From Fratercula arctica (taxonomy: Eukaryota > Chordata > Aves > Charadriiformes > Alcidae): a stretch of DNA of 64,000 nucleotides. The stretch covers positions 3,283,535-3,347,534 of the forward strand of contig CANTUZ010000027.1 of NCBI GenBank assembly GCA_947846985.1. The letters are read 5' to 3'. A program made the translations under genes and the position numbers. The notes under the pieces were generated by a model. That model was not told the DNA's origin, did no database searches, and was given only the letters and a program-made list of their open reading frames with translations. Below, piece after piece: positions 12,117 through 23,745 of the stretch (position 1 is the stretch's first letter; every line of letters begins with the position of its first letter).

Positions 12117-13540
12117 ATGTCTGACCAACAAGCGTTGAACGATTCAATCGCCTTGCTAAATCAGACGACCACCAACCTGACCAATCAGATAAGTACACTT
12201 GTTGATGCCAACACCACTTTTAGTGAAAGGTTGAATTCAATCGAGCAAACCTTGACGAGTGTTCAAACCACCCAGACAAATTTATCAAACGCGCAGAACG
12301 TTGTTTCAAGCCGTTTAGATACTTTGCCTTCAGTGCAGGCAGCAGCGCATCAGCGCAGGCTATTCGTAACTCCCACACAAAACAGGACCGAGAATACTCA
12401 AACTCCTCCAGCAGGCCAGTTTGCTAGTACTAGCAATCACGCAGCCGTAGGAGATGGGACTAACCCAACCGGGGAAGGAATTCCCCAGGTTCAGGGAAAT
12501 CCAGCTATTGACAACGGATTCCTTATGGAAAATCCCGATGTCGCCTTCTCAGATGATTTCGTAAAAGTTCGTCAAGAGCTTGATGAAATGAAGTCGAAGT
12601 TTCATCAGGCGACCAGTTCGGCGCCTGAGATCGATCGAGTAATCGAAGAAACTCGGCAAACACTGTTCACCTCGAGAATCTCGAACCTTCGGATCAAGGA
12701 TTCTCGAAAGGTCAAATTACCAACTTATGATGGTAAAGGAGATCCTAAAAATAACCTCGCTGCTTTTCAGATCGCTGCTGGCAGAATCGATCTAGAACCA
12801 GACGAGGAAGATGCCGGATATTGCAAACTATTCTCCGAGAATCTCTCCGGATCGGCCTACTATGGTTTACTCAGTTGGAGCCTGGAACTATCGATAGTTT
12901 TAAGGAATTGTCCTCTGCATTCCTAAAACAGTATTCCATGTTCATGGAAAAGGCAACCTCTGATGCAGATCTTTGGAATTTAACCCAAGGTCAGAATGAA
13001 CCACTTCGCAAATATATCGCTAAATTCAAAGAAGTGATAGCCAAAATTCCTGGGGTATCGCACGCTGCTGCCCTTTTGCTTTAAGGAACGGACTCTGGCA
13101 TGAATCCCGATTTCAGGGAAGAAATCATCGTCAATCGTCCAAGCACCATCCAAGATGCTTTATTCAGAGCTAAAAATTGGATGGAGGCAGAAGAAGAAAA
13201 GCTCAGCCTCGCTAAAAAGCATCGGCAAGCAAAATCAGTCATTGGAAATCCAACGAAAAAGTTCGAACCAAAAGATCAGAAACGGTTCGGAGTTAATCCT
13301 GCTACTAATGCTGTAGGGAAACCCTCCCCAAGCAGAGGAAGATACAATCCTCCTAATACTTGGGTTAGAGATGAGAGTGCCTATTGCGATATTCACAAGA
13401 GTAAACGGGCACTCCACCAAAGATTGCAGCGTACTCAAAAAGCACCTCACCGAACTGTGGGCGGCTGGAGAGCTCGCTAATTTCAATATAGAGGAATTTG
13501 TTGAGTCTTATCACAAAGAAAAAGAAGAATCCGAAGCTTC
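12117..13540 (+). pseudogene. gag: Tat gag (capsid and zinc knuckle), frameshifted
   Basis: Starts at ATG 12117. The N-terminal ~190 residues are Ser/Thr/Asn/Gln rich, followed by a conserved-looking entry to the capsid region ([13 protein letters not shown], about residue 200). The frame shifts near 12,870-12,900. The capsid continues in another frame with [20 protein letters not shown] and [18 protein letters not shown] stop lies at 13082, then [19 protein letters not shown]. Around 13380-13440 a knuckle-like C-x3-H...H-x4-C arrangement is split between two frames. The protein would package element RNA. At least two frameshifts make it a pseudogene. Confidence 0.85.
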
Positions 13541-13699
13541 TAATCCTCCTGAAAAGAAACATAAGCCCAATGGGCCCGGAACTCCGAACACTCCTAAGAA
13601 AAGGATCGATGTTATAATGGGAGGATCCAAATTATGCCGAGATTCGATCAGATCAATCAAAAGGCACAAGAAATCAGCAGCAATTCAAACCGCTAGTGG

Positions 13700-13902
13700 G
13701 TTTTCAATCAAATGAACAAACACCTTCTATCTCTTTTGACAATTCGGACACTCAAGGGTTAACAGGACCTCATGACGATGCTCTTGTGATAACTTTAGAT
13801 GTTGCGAACTTCGAAGTAACAAGGTGTCTGATTGATACTGGAAGCTCGGTAGATCTCATATTTCTAAGCACTTTGCAAAGAATGGGAATCAGTAAAGCAT
13901 GA
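13700..13902 (+). pseudogene. Tat retroviral-type aspartic protease fragment
   Basis: Contains [20 protein letters not shown] with the active-site triad DTG, the hallmark of LTR-element aspartic proteases that cut the Gag-Pol polyprotein. The frame stops at 13902, just after RMGISKA. The following stretch to 14250 still reads as protease-to-RT linker in broken frames. Confidence 0.8.
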
Positions 13903-14249
13903 CATTATCGGTCCACCAGCACCATTAGTAGCTTTCACGAGTGACACTTCTATGTCCTTAGGAAACATAAAACTACCAGTGCTCGCCGCAGGGGTTCCAA
14001 AGATTCGTAGAATTCATTGTTTTCGACCGTCCGGCCGCTTACAACATAATTCTCGGAACTCCGTGGATATATCAAATGAAGGCTATACCTTCAACTTATC
14101 ACCAATGTGTGAAATTTCCGACTCCTGGTGGAATCGGAACCATTCGAGGAGATCAGGAAACGTCGCGATTCTTGCTACCTCATGGGACATCGTTTAAAGC
14201 TCAAATAGCAATTAATGATAAACGCTAAGCAAGAAAGCACCTCGCGTTA

Positions 14250-15356
14250 CCCTAAGTGGTCTCAGTTCGAATGAAGTTACCACAGAAATTGAAATTGATT
14301 CCGAATTTCCATGATCGAAAAGTAAAAATCGGTACTACTTTAGATTCAGAAATCAAAGATCAATTGGTAACATTTCTAAAGAAAATAAACATACTTTTGC
14401 CTGGTCGGCAAAAGATATGCCTGGAATCGACAAAAGTATCATTACCCATGATTTAAACGTCGATCCCAGTTTTAAACCAATAAAGCAAAAAAGAAGAAAA
14501 CTGGGTCCTGACTCGAGCTCAAGCGGTCAATGACGAAGTTGATAAGCTTTTGAAAATTGGTTCTATTAGAGAAGTAAAATACCCGGACTGGTTAGCAAAC
14601 CCCGTGGTAGTCAAAAAGAAAATGGAAAGTGGAGAGTATGTGTCGATTTCACTAACATTAACAAAGCATGTCCAAAAGACAGTTTTCCTCTCCCTCATAT
14701 CGATCGGCTCGTAGAATCAACAGCCGGAACGAACTCTTACATTCATGGATGCATTTTCTGGATATAATCAGATCATGATGAATCCCGAAGATGAAGAGAA
14801 AACATCTTTCATAACAGATAGAGGAATCTACTGTTATAAAGTTATGCCATTTCGGTCTAAAAAATGTCGGGGCAACATACCAAGCGTTTAGTTAACAAAA
14901 TGTTTCGCAAACATTTGGGCAAAACGATGGAAGTTTATATCGATGATATGCTAGTAAAATCTCTTAAGAAATCCGAGCACATCACGCATATTGAGCAATG
15001 TTTCAAAATTCTGAATGAATTCGGAATGAAATTAAATCCAGCTAAATGTTCTTTTGGTGTACCTTCCGGAGAATTCCTAGGTGTACATAGTCACGGAAAG
15101 AGGAATAGAAGCAAATCCTAATCAGATTAACGCTTTCCTCACAATGCCTTCACCAAAAAACATTAAAGAGGTCCAACGATTGACCGGCAGAATTGCTGCG
15201 TTGAATCGTTTCATCTCGAAATCTACCGATAAATGTCTCCCTTTTTATCAAATTTTAAAAGGAAACAAAAAATTTCGGTGGGATGATCAATGCGAAGCAG
15301 CTTTCGATCAACTCAAAACTTATCTAACAACACCACCTGGTTCTCTCAAAGCCTGA
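14250..15356 (+). pseudogene. Tat reverse transcriptase, broken
   Basis: Pieces of a Ty3/Gypsy reverse transcriptase are readable in several frames. VCVDFTNINKACPKD lies near 14640-14680. MDAFSGYNQIMMNP and FITDRGIYCYKVMPF lie at 14745-14850. The catalytic box VYIDDMLVKS lies at 14932-14961 (YIDD, with the aspartates retained). It is followed by FKILNEFGMKLNPAKCSFGV and the connection region RLTGRIAALNRFISKSTDKC. Several 1-base indels break the reading frame, so no functional enzyme can be made. Confidence 0.88.
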
Positions 15357-15735
15357 GTCAGATGAGAAACTCTATCTTTACATATCAGTTTCTAATCATT
15401 CTGTAAGCGGGGTTCTAGTTCGAGAGGATCGAGGTGATCAAAAGCCGATTTTTTACATAAGTAAATCTCTTACCAGTCCGGAAACAAGATATACTATGAT
15501 GGAAAAATTAGCTTTAGCAGTAGTCATATCTGCTAGAAAACTCAGGCCTTATTTCCAATCTCATCCGATAGAAGTTTTAACTTCTCATCCACTTCGCTCA
15601 ATTCTTCACGGACCAAGTCAGTCCGGTAGATTGGCAAAATGGGCGATCGAACTCAGTGAGTACGATATAGAATACAAAAGTCGAACTAGCGCAAAAGCAC
15701 AAGTTCTGGCTGATTTTCTAACCGAACTACCATTA
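15357..15735 (+). pseudogene. Tat Ty3-type RNase H / connection domain
   Basis: Follows the RT after a frame break. Recognisable stretches are VSGVLVREDRGDQKPIFYIS and ETRYTMMEKLALAVVISARK, then LAKWAIELSEYDIEYKSR, the usual sequence of the Ty3/Gypsy RNase H and its tail. It runs in frame into the second RNase H. Confidence 0.8.
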
Positions 15736-16211
15736 GATGATGGAATCCTTATTGAAACGGACTCTACATGGAAATTACATGTAGATGGCTCTTCTTCTAA
15801 ACAAGGATCCGGAATCGGTATTAGGCTCGAAACTCCGACAAAGGAAATAATCGAACAATCATTTCGATTAATGTTCCCGGCTTCGAACAACGAAGCAGAA
15901 TACGAAGCTCTCTTAGCAGGACTTCGGCTTGCTCTTGCAATTGGAGCAGAAAAAATAATAGCTTATTGTGATTCTCAGCTAGTTGTAAACCAGTTCGCTG
16001 GAGATTACGAAGCTAAGCTCCTCGAATGGAAGCCTATCTTTTGGCTGTGAAGAAGTTAACCGGAAAGTTCAAAGAATTCGAATTAGTTCGAATACCTCGA
16101 GGCGAAAACACTTCGGCAGACGCTCTAGCTGCCCTAGCTTCTACCTCAGATCCCGAACTCAAGCGAGTTATTCCAGTTGAATGTATTTCTTCGCGAAGTA
16201 TTTCAGTTTGA
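15736..16211 (+). pseudogene. Second, archaeal-type RNase H (Tat hallmark)
   Basis: WKLHVDGSSSKQGSGIGI carries the first catalytic Asp, NNEAEYEALLAGLRLAL the Glu, and [18 protein letters not shown] the next Asp. [12 protein letters not shown] closes the fold. This plant-like RNase H is fused after the ordinary one only in Tat-lineage elements, so it fixes the lineage. A 1-base shift near 16,015-16,025 splits it. The right-arm copy reads through that point. Confidence 0.85.
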
Positions 16212-16601
16212 AGAAACAGAAAACGATAACATTTTGGAGGCCGAGCATATCGAAACTCCAAGATTAATTTCCGGAAATGAAAATAGTTCATTTGTCGTCA
16301 CCAGATCACGAGTAAAATCTCAAGATGATGAACTTACTTCACCATTGGAACTTCCTAAAAGAAAGCCAAGAAGAAAGTTAAAGGATCAAGAGGTTCCCGA
16401 CTAAAGAACCGTCTCGAACTGAACAGACACCTCCAGGCGATGAAGAAGTTCGGGAAACTATCGAAGATCCTGATATTCCTTCCGATACCCTGAACCAAGG
16501 AAGTTTATACTCAAGGATAATACTTCCGCTAATGATTGGGGGGCTGACTGGAGGGTACCCATCAAAAATTTCATCCTTAATGGAGAACTACCATCGAACA
16601 A

Positions 16602-17789
16602 ATGGCAAGCTCGCAATTAAAAATCATCAGCGCTAAGTATTGTATAATTAAAGAGTCATTATACAAGCGAGGCGTCAGTGATCCGTATCTTTTATGTATA
16701 TTCGGACCCGAAGTTGAAATAGTGACAAGCGAGGTCCACGAAGGGCTTTGTGGTAGTCATTTCTCGGGACGAGCAATGGCTTTCAAAATCAAACGGTTAG
16801 GATATTTCTGGCCAACTATGATTTCAGACTGCATCGATTACGCCAAACGGTGTAAAAAATGTCAGATGCACGCTCCCCTTATTCACCAGCCATCTGAAAT
16901 TCTATCATCTATATCTGCTCCATACCCTTTCATGAGGTGGTCAATGGATATAGTCGGTCCGATGCATCGTTCAACACGAGGCGTCCAATATTTATTAGTT
17001 CTAACGGACTATTTTTCTAAATGGATTGAAGCTGAAGCTTACATAAGCATACAGGATTCTGTAGTAAAGACATTCTTGTGGAAGCACATTATTTGTCGCT
17101 ATGGAGTTCCCTACGAAGTAGTAACGGACAATGGTCCTCAGTTCATTTCAAATGATTTTGAAGATTTTTGTTCCGCTTGGGGAATAAAACTTAGCTACTC
17201 AACGCCGAGGTATCCTCAAGGAAATGGACAAGCGGAAGCTTCCAACAAAACCATTCTCAGCAATCTTAAAAAACGCTTGAATGCTCGAAAAGGTGGATGG
17301 TATGACGAGCTACAACCTGTGTTGTGGGCTTATCGAACAACCCAGAGGCGAGCAACGGTTGAAACTCCATTCTCATTAGTTTATGGGATGGAAGCCGTAG
17401 TCCCAGCCGAGCTGAATGTTCCAGGTTTGCGCCGGAGCGAAGCTCCACTTAACGAAGAATCGAATTCTAAATTATTAGAAGATGTTCTTGATATAATCGA
17501 TGAAAGGCGAGACCAATCCCTTATTCGACTTCAGAGTTATCAACAGTTGACCGCTCGATACTATAACTCAAAGTTGAAAAACAGACCTTTAAATGTAGGA
17601 GACTTTGTTTTAAGGCGAGTGTTCGATAACACAAAAGAAGAAGGTGCTGGAAAACTCGGTATTAACTGGGAAGGCCCTTATCAAATAACTGAAAAAATCC
17701 GAAACGGTGTATACCGTTTACAAGACCTTGACGGAAACCCCGTTCAAAGGCCTTGGAACATAATCAACTTGAAAAAGTTCTATTGCTAA
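16602..17789 (+). CDS. Tat integrase region, longest intact pol piece
   Basis: Open for 395 residues. Zinc-binding HHCC: H in [10 protein letters not shown] with CKKCQ after DYAKRC. Catalytic core [18 protein letters not shown] and [10 protein letters not shown]. The C-terminal part has the GPY/F-like module [18 protein letters not shown], and the protein ends NLKKFYC. It would insert element DNA into the host genome. The annotated start is only the first Met of the open frame; in the living element this is part of a polyprotein with RT. The adjacent upstream acidic linker (16177-16560) is frameshifted, so expression as such is doubtful. Confidence 0.88.
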   Translation: MASSQLKIISAKYCIIKESLYKRGVSDPYLLCIFGPEVEIVTSEVHEGLCGSHFSGRAMAFKIKRLGYFWPTMISDCIDYAKRCKKCQMHAPLIHQPSEILSSISAPYPFMRWSMDIVGPMHRSTRGVQYLLVLTDYFSKWIEAEAYISIQDSVVKTFLWKHIICRYGVPYEVVTDNGPQFISNDFEDFCSAWGIKLSYSTPRYPQGNGQAEASNKTILSNLKKRLNARKGGWYDELQPVLWAYRTTQRRATVETPFSLVYGMEAVVPAELNVPGLRRSEAPLNEESNSKLLEDVLDIIDERRDQSLIRLQSYQQLTARYYNSKLKNRPLNVGDFVLRRVFDNTKEEGAGKLGINWEGPYQITEKIRNGVYRLQDLDGNPVQRPWNIINLKKFYC

Positions 17790-17976
17790 AGCAAACACAT
17801 TCAAACTACGATTTGGCTTGATCCTATTTTGGGTACGTAGGCAGCTCGTTAAAGACGAGTCCAGCTATAATATAAAAATAAAAATATTATTTCAAATTAT
17901 GGAATCTTATTTTGGGCTTAAATATAGAGTACATTGCAAACAATGTATAAATAAATATTTCTAGCTAAACTCAGAT

Positions 17977-18504
17977 TTAGAAGGGTCTTGAATTACGGAA
18001 TAACTCCGCTCCTTGACCAGCAAGGTCAACGATGCTCATAATGCAACCTGGCATGTTTCCGTACTCTTGAAGTCCCAGTTCGATCCAATCGGAAGGATGG
18101 GCTTCGAGGCAATGAAGCTCGCGAGCAATGTCAAGGCAACGCTTCCCTAGTTCCCTTCTCTTCTTCCTAATCTCCTTTTTCTCGTCCTCGAGCTCGTCAT
18201 GCCGAGTGATAAGCTGAAGAAAATAAAACGCTACGTTAAGCAATAACAAAAAGAATTAAATCACTAGGATGAAAAATACCTTGTTGATAAACTCCTCGGC
18301 CTTGACACGATCTTGGGCTGACAATCTCTCGATTAATACGATCGGAACCTGAATGCTGGTTCCCTTCCTCAATCTTCGTGACCCTTCCGGTTCGCCAGTT
18401 CTTCCCGTTTTTGTAAGCTCTATGTCTGGTTCTCCCGGAAGATCGCCACTTATCAATTTGGATGAATCAGAAGGTTTCTCTGAAGAATTTCCTTCTTCAA
18501 ACAT
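17977..18504 (-). CDS. Tat antisense gene C, 153 aa, two exons
   Basis: My model: exon 1 18504-18280 (75 codons), intron 18279-18214 with GT and AG ends, exon 2 18213-17977 (79 codons including stop). The product is acidic at the N terminus (MFEEGNSSEKPSDSSK) and then has a charged probable coiled coil (DELEDEKKEIRKKRREL). It ends with a DWIELGLQEYGNMPGC segment and LAGQGAELFRNSRPF. Function is unknown. The equivalent gene in the right arm (60976-61503) has the same exon lengths and no break, although by eye roughly one residue in six or more differs. That suggests coding constraint. It is a paralogue of gene B next door. An in-frame ATG at 18537 is an alternative start. Confidence 0.65.
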
Positions 18505-18795
18505 TTTTGTAGAATTGTTGTTGAAATTCAATGACAAACTACACCCACTTTATACTCGAAAATTTATTCGATTACATTTAAGAGGATTAATAGACGATTT
18601 CCCGAATCTGAAATTACTACTTACGTGGAAAATGTAATCGAGTTAATTGCTAATTATATTCCCTAGATTAAACGCATTAAATGAGATTTGAATAAATCGG
18701 CAAATTTAAAGCAAAAGGAGGAATATAATTAATATCGTTGGGCCAACTAGCCCGATAGAATATTACAAACTAAAAAAAATAAATATAAATAATAA

Positions 18796-19332
18796 CTAAG
18801 AAGGAGGAGGGTTCGTAGAAGGGACTTCGTCAGATGACGAACCGCTTTCACGCTCGTCGGGCTCGAGGCTCCTTTGGTAAATGTCCCAGTGCTTCTTCAG
18901 AAATCTGATGTGTTCTCGAAGACAGCTGGGAATGCGAGCGATAGAGTCAAATCCCCTCCTCTCCCAGTTATGAACGTCCGACTCCAAACGTCGGATTTTC
19001 CTCTCAGTCCAAGCAATTCTCTCCTCAAGGACACGGCGTTTCCTTCCAAGGCGTTGCCTTTCGGAGCAGAGAAAAACGTACCTTTCGGTGATCTGCAAAG
19101 GACCGATGCGTTACGAATCTATCGGATAAAACCTTTGAAATAACTTATATCGAGGTCAAACCTGTTCCATGAATTCATGGCATTTGATCTTTTCCTCCTT
19201 GGACATGGAAGAAAGGAAACAAGGAATGGCTACCCCTTGGGGAGTAAATCCATCCCCTGGTGGAAACAGAGTTTCAGCCGAAGGGAATCGTGGTGGATTG
19301 GAATCAGAAGGTTCGCCTTGGGAAGAAGCCAT
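18796..19332 (-). CDS. Tat antisense gene B, 155 aa, two exons
   Basis: My model: exon 1 19332-19162 (57 codons, MASSQGEPSDSNPPRFPS start), intron 19161-19093 (GT...TTTGCAG), exon 2 19092-18796 (99 codons with stop). Exon 1 ends MSKEEKIKCHEFMEQ. Exon 2 is a basic probable coiled coil (RQRLGRKRRVLEERIAWTER) with HNWERRGFDSIARIPSC and an acidic Ser-rich tail. A TATA-like TATATAA lies upstream at 19419-19425 on the minus strand. It shares intron phase and position, and the sequence around the splice, with gene C (LSAQDRVKAEEFINK). Function unknown. The right-arm copy has 1-base frameshifts. Confidence 0.6.
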
Positions 19333-20079
19333 CGAAAATCTAAAAAAAAAAAAAAAAAGCTGTAAAGTTTCTTATAAAGAAAAACGTCTATTGGAAAATT
19401 TCCCAAACCCAACTCTCCTTATATAGAAAAAATATGTAAGGACACTCACTCGAGTATTTATTGAAAAGAAAGTTGAACGTCAATCCATTGATTTGACAGT
19501 TACTGTCTTTCGATTTTTGCGTGCATGCACAAACAAGACCTACAAAATATAGGTCAATCAAGTATCACTTAGCACCTAGTAGGCAAAACTTAATTTCGAG
19601 CTCGAAATTCGAAGTCAATCAATAAATGGTATCACACCTTTTTATCTTCTTAGAGATAACGAATAGTTCTCACTGGAAATTTCTCTAAATCGAACACATT
19701 CGAAGTATTGCGAAGTGTTCTAGTAAGCCGAGCTCTAACCTCGCAACCGAGAGACCGAGGAAAAATTCCAATGTTTTTCCTTTAAAAAAGGCAAGTAGGT
19801 CTGATCAGCCTATCTCTCCTATAATCTTAAACCATTTCGGTTAGGAGGACTTTGCAAACCCTCCAGGTAAAATCGATGGTTTCCACCAAAATTAAAATAT
19901 TTCTTCCTAAAGAAATTTTAATTAAACCCCTTTGGAAAATTTATTCAAAATAATAATAAAAGCCCCCTTGGGCAAAGAAAAACTCAAAAGTAATAAAACG
20001 GCCCCATGGCCAACAAGGCAAATTTCATGTCTTAGAAATTAAAGGGACAATCCCCCACATAAGGTGAATGCAATCACCA

Positions 20080-22731
20080 TCATTCATTCATAGGCGAACC
20101 GCCTTCTTCTCTTACTTGACTTGAGACAAGAGCACCCCCGACGTCATCGTCTTGAGTCGCGAGAACCACCTCAGGATTAAGCGAGCTAACGTCTTGAGGA
20201 GTTTCGTTCCTCGATTCAACGTCATCTCCCATAATCGAAGAGATGACAAGTCCCTGATCAGAGAGCCCTTGAGCTCGTCCCGAGGAGATTCTGTCAACAT
20301 TGGTTCCGAACTCATTAAAATGAGCGCGAGGAGAACCGGTTAACATCATCTCGTCCAGAGACGAACCAATATTTGGTTCAGTCAGTGGGGGGAATCAGCG
20401 AACTCAGAAGCAAACTGCTGCAAATTCAAATATGGCTGAGGAGCGGTATTTAGCTTAGCTTCAGTCTCAGCTAGCTCGGCACCAACCGTCTCTTTCTCTT
20501 CAGTCAAATTGACTTTTCCGTCCTCTATCTCTTTGATCAAATCGAGGTTGCTTTTCATTTCATCGCGTTCGGAGTTAAGCTTGTTCCAAGCTTTGTCTGC
20601 AGCGATAAATTCCTGCACAGCAAGAAGAAACTTTTGCCCAGCTCCCTTAACCTCCTTCCGAGCATCATGAGATATTTTGCGAACATCACGATCTTTCAGT
20701 TCGGAAAGAGACTCATTCTTGCGTTCGAGCTCCTCAGCAGCAGCTTTAACCTTGTTAAGCTCTGATCTCAGAATCTCAATCTCGCCTTTAGCGAAGTTAT
20801 GATCAGCGAGGGCAGTCTCTAGCTTTTGCTCTGTCTCAATCAAAGTCTTCCTTGTCTCCTCGCCGGATCTTTCGAGTCTCTCGATTTCCTCCCGGCGAGC
20901 CGAGTCGAGGCCAGCAGTCTCCTGCACAAGCCGACTGGAAGACTGCAGTTTCTCAATCTCTCCTTCAGCGGCGGCAACTTTCTTGGAAACTTTGGCAAGC
21001 TCCTCTTCGTAAAAGTTGACGATGCCCATTCACATCCAGAGTTGCCTAATAAAAGAAGATTCATTTTTTAGAAAAAAAATAAAAGTTTTCGAAATCAGCT
21101 GTCTAAGGATGCAAATAGTCAAACCTGGGAAGAATGGAATGAGTGACTGATGTACATCTTCTTGATATCAGGCTTCCACCAATCAAAGGATGGAAGCTTC
21201 TTCCCAACACGGGTGTGGAAGCACCTAAACATATTCCCAATCTTCTCTTTATCTGGAATAAAGTTAGTTGTGTGAGAATTGAGTTTTCTTTAAAGAGAGA
21301 ATCTATTAATCTCAAACAACAAAATGATAGTTAAAGCTTACCGGCTTGAGACGAAGCTCTGGCAACCAGTCCTGAGTTCGGAGATGATCGAACCCTAGAG
21401 GTATTGCCTCGGGGGCGTCTAGGGGGTAGACCCCCTGAACCCAGCGGTTCCTTCAAAACAGTTCCTGAATCAGGATTTGCATCCTGAGCTTCAGCAGTTT
21501 CAGGAATTGGCAGATTCGAAGGAGCGGCTCTGCCCTTCCTTGGGACGTCCCTGGGGCAGGGGTTCAAGTTCCTCGGCCTTCCTCTTCTTCATGAGAGAAG
21601 AATCATTTGCAAGGCCTTCCTCCTCAACGGTGGCAGCGACCACGTTGTCTGCTGCTGGGATGGAGGGAGAAGCATTGTTCACAACAACCGCCATTGACTT
21701 TGAACCTTCAAGAGATCCATCGTCAACCAGGAGAGTTTTCCAGTAGACCTTGTCGTCTCCGGTGGAAGTTGCATTTTTCTTGTCTCTCCCAACTAGAGAA
21801 ATCTGATCTTTGATCTTCTTATTTGCTTCTTTGATCATTCTCCTATCTCGGGCATTCAGACTCGAGAGATCAATCCCAGCAGGAGGAGGGTCGACGGGGT
21901 TAGTAAGGCCCATTCTGACAGAAAATCCGGCACCGTGAATCCTTTCCAAAGTAAAGGAATTCCAATTAACTGGCCTCTCCAAGACGGCCTTGTAGAAGTT
22001 GAGAAATCGATGGATGGGACCGGTCGAATTTGGGGACCTGCGAGAAAACAAGGAAATGTTAAAACGCAGTTTGAAATAATATAGGAAATTTATTCAGTTA
22101 AGTCCTAGTTTCTACCCAAATTCAATGACCAGTGGACTCGAAGGAGTTCAGAAGAACTCTGAATAGAAAAGTTATTTATGCGGAAGAAGAACCAAAACTT
22201 CCTCCAGGCGTTGTCCTTTAAGGGCAGGCTGTCAATAAGATTCCGATCCGCGATCGGATAAAGGGCATAATACCCAGAAGTTCGGGATTCGCGAGCCTGG
22301 AAAAGTTCCAAGAGTTCGCAAAGTCCCAGCGACTAGCCAGCCTCCGCCGCAACAGTAAAGGTACACAAAAGATACCGGAGCATGTTGGGCGACATATGAG
22401 AGAAGGCAATTCCCAGATGGTTGAGGTAGGTGAGAAGTATCTCGGGAAGGGGAAAGAATAAGCCGCACCCTTTGAAATAAATTTCATAGGCGCAGCAGTA
22501 ACCTTCTCGCCCCGACTCAGGAGACTCGAAGGGCTCCGGAACTATCATCTCCACCTCAGGGGGGATGTGACATAGTCTGCGAAGATCGTCAAGAGAATCA
22601 ACAGTCGATTCACTCTGAGGGTGAAGATCAAACTCGTCTCCGGTATGGATTTGAGGTTCGGATCCTTCACCCATGAGAGCTTCGAGGTCATCAACCTCAT
22701 ACTCGCGAAATTCGGGAGAAAGGTTCGACAT
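20080..22731 (-). pseudogene. Tat antisense gene A: putative 'gypsy type transposon' (Transposase_28-like) plus coiled coil, multi-exon
   Basis: Starts MSNLSPEFREYEVDD at 22731. The first exon contains GYCCAYEIYFKGCGLFFPLP and LNHLGIAFSHMSPNMLRYL, which resemble the plant family Pfam calls putative gypsy type transposon (Transposase_28). After an intron (AG before GTCCCCAAATTC, near 22035) come NFYKAVLERPVNWNSF and a low-complexity part. A short exon follows (RCFHTRVGKKLPSF-like, 21.1-21.3 kb). The last exon is a long probable coiled coil (ETAGLDSARREEIERLERSG) ending GGSPMNE at 20080. Antisense genes of this sort are known in Tat relatives; their role is unknown. Several 1-base shifts (for example near 21,025 and 20,385) break this copy. 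Confidence 0.6.
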
Positions 22732-23077
22732 TTTACAAAAAGGATTTTTTACCGAAAGGAAACAATGACTTCTGTAATAAGAATGAAAGTTCTCTAAGTA
22801 AAGAAGATAAGATGGAAAAGTAATTTTACCTCTTAGAACCCTAAAGTATGATGGGAAACCGCCTCGAGAGTATTGGGAAGTGGGACAGTTTTCCCCGTGG
22901 TATTAATATAAAATTAAGAAATTAATGATGACGGTTGTCAGGGAAATCAAATCATCTGATTATCCGAGATCGGCGTAACAGCGTAAAACATGGAGAAATT
23001 TCAGAATGTTAAAGATCTCGAGTCATTAATTACTGTTTACTTAAGTCTTCCAAGCCGAGCACTCAGCTCGCAAGACT
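22732..23077. promoter_or_regulatory. Non-coding region between antisense gene A and 3' PPT (probable gene A promoter)
   Basis: About 350 bp without a gene. It lies directly upstream of the antisense gene A start and contains AT-rich stretches such as GGTATTAATATAAAATTAAG near 22900. The matching segment in the right arm (56424-56767) is alignable but clearly diverged. A core promoter for gene A is an inference from position. Confidence 0.35.
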
Positions 23078-23086
23078 TGGGGGGCT
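23078..23086 (+). other. Polypurine tract of left Tat
   Basis: TTGGGGGGC lies a few bases before the TGTTGGGG start of the 3' LTR at 23090. This is the usual place and composition for the plus-strand primer. The mirror copy is at 56414-56423. Confidence 0.75.
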
Positions 23087-23089
23087 AAA

Positions 23090-23745
23090 TGTTGGGGTCG
23101 GATCCCACACACTTTCGGTAGGATCCACTTGGATCTGTCCACGTCATTATTACACAATAATCCTCTTGGATTTCTAAATACTTCATTGGACTTGACCGGT
23201 TGGGAGTTCGATTCAGTTTGCTAAAGGAGTTTGATCTTTACCAGTACGGAGTTCGCTCTTATTCAACATACAGTTCGCATAGAGAAAGACCGAAGCGAGG
23301 AGAATATTGTTCAAGGCTCGCGGTAGCATCAAAGCACGGGAGTTCAGAGTTAGCAAGAAAGAGTTCGGAAGGCCCACGCGAAGCCCAAGACAAGGTTCAA
23401 ATTCAAGCCGTTTCGGTCAAAATGTAACTTATGTGATTAATGCGGATCAATATGATTACGAGTAGTAAATAGCCGCATTAATCATGTTTTCTCTATAAAA
23501 ACAACCTCAAACGCATGTGTTTGGGGACAGACAATCTTTTACTTTTTACGATCAAAGCAATACAACATACTTTTTCTTTCACAATTTCATAAGGCTTTTT
23601 TACTATTTTATTCTTATCAAATTCTTTCACTTCATTTGGTTTCTTGGTTACTTTCCTGTCCGAATTCTTATTTTCATCTTTTGATTATAGAGTTTTTCTC
23701 CACAAAAATACTTAAAGACAATCGAGTGTGAATCCTACATCCACA
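23090..23745 (+). repeat. 3' LTR of left Tat, complete (~656 bp)
   Basis: Starts TGTTGGGGTCGGATCC and ends CCTACATCCACA, so it has the canonical TG...CA ends. TATAAAA at 23494-23500. It abuts Athila sequence at 23746 with no gap. The same LTR/Athila junction exists in the right arm (55754), so the Tat insertion predates the inverted duplication. Confidence 0.92.

Larger units (their letters stand above)
11546..23745 (+). mobile_element. Tat-lineage Ty3/Gypsy LTR retrotransposon, left copy, 5' truncated
   Basis: Order on +: LTR remnant, primer site, gag with zinc knuckle, protease, reverse transcriptase, RNase H, a second archaeal-type RNase H, integrase, a ~5-kb region with antisense genes, polypurine tract, 3' LTR. 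The second RNase H plus antisense genes before the 3' LTR are hallmarks of the Tat lineage. The first ~154 bp of the 5' LTR are missing: 11546 corresponds to 23244 in the 3' LTR. Gag-pol is split by frameshifts, so the copy is not autonomous. It joins CEN180-like satellite at 11545 without a complete LTR end, which implies a rearrangement rather than a clean insertion edge. Confidence 0.9.
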
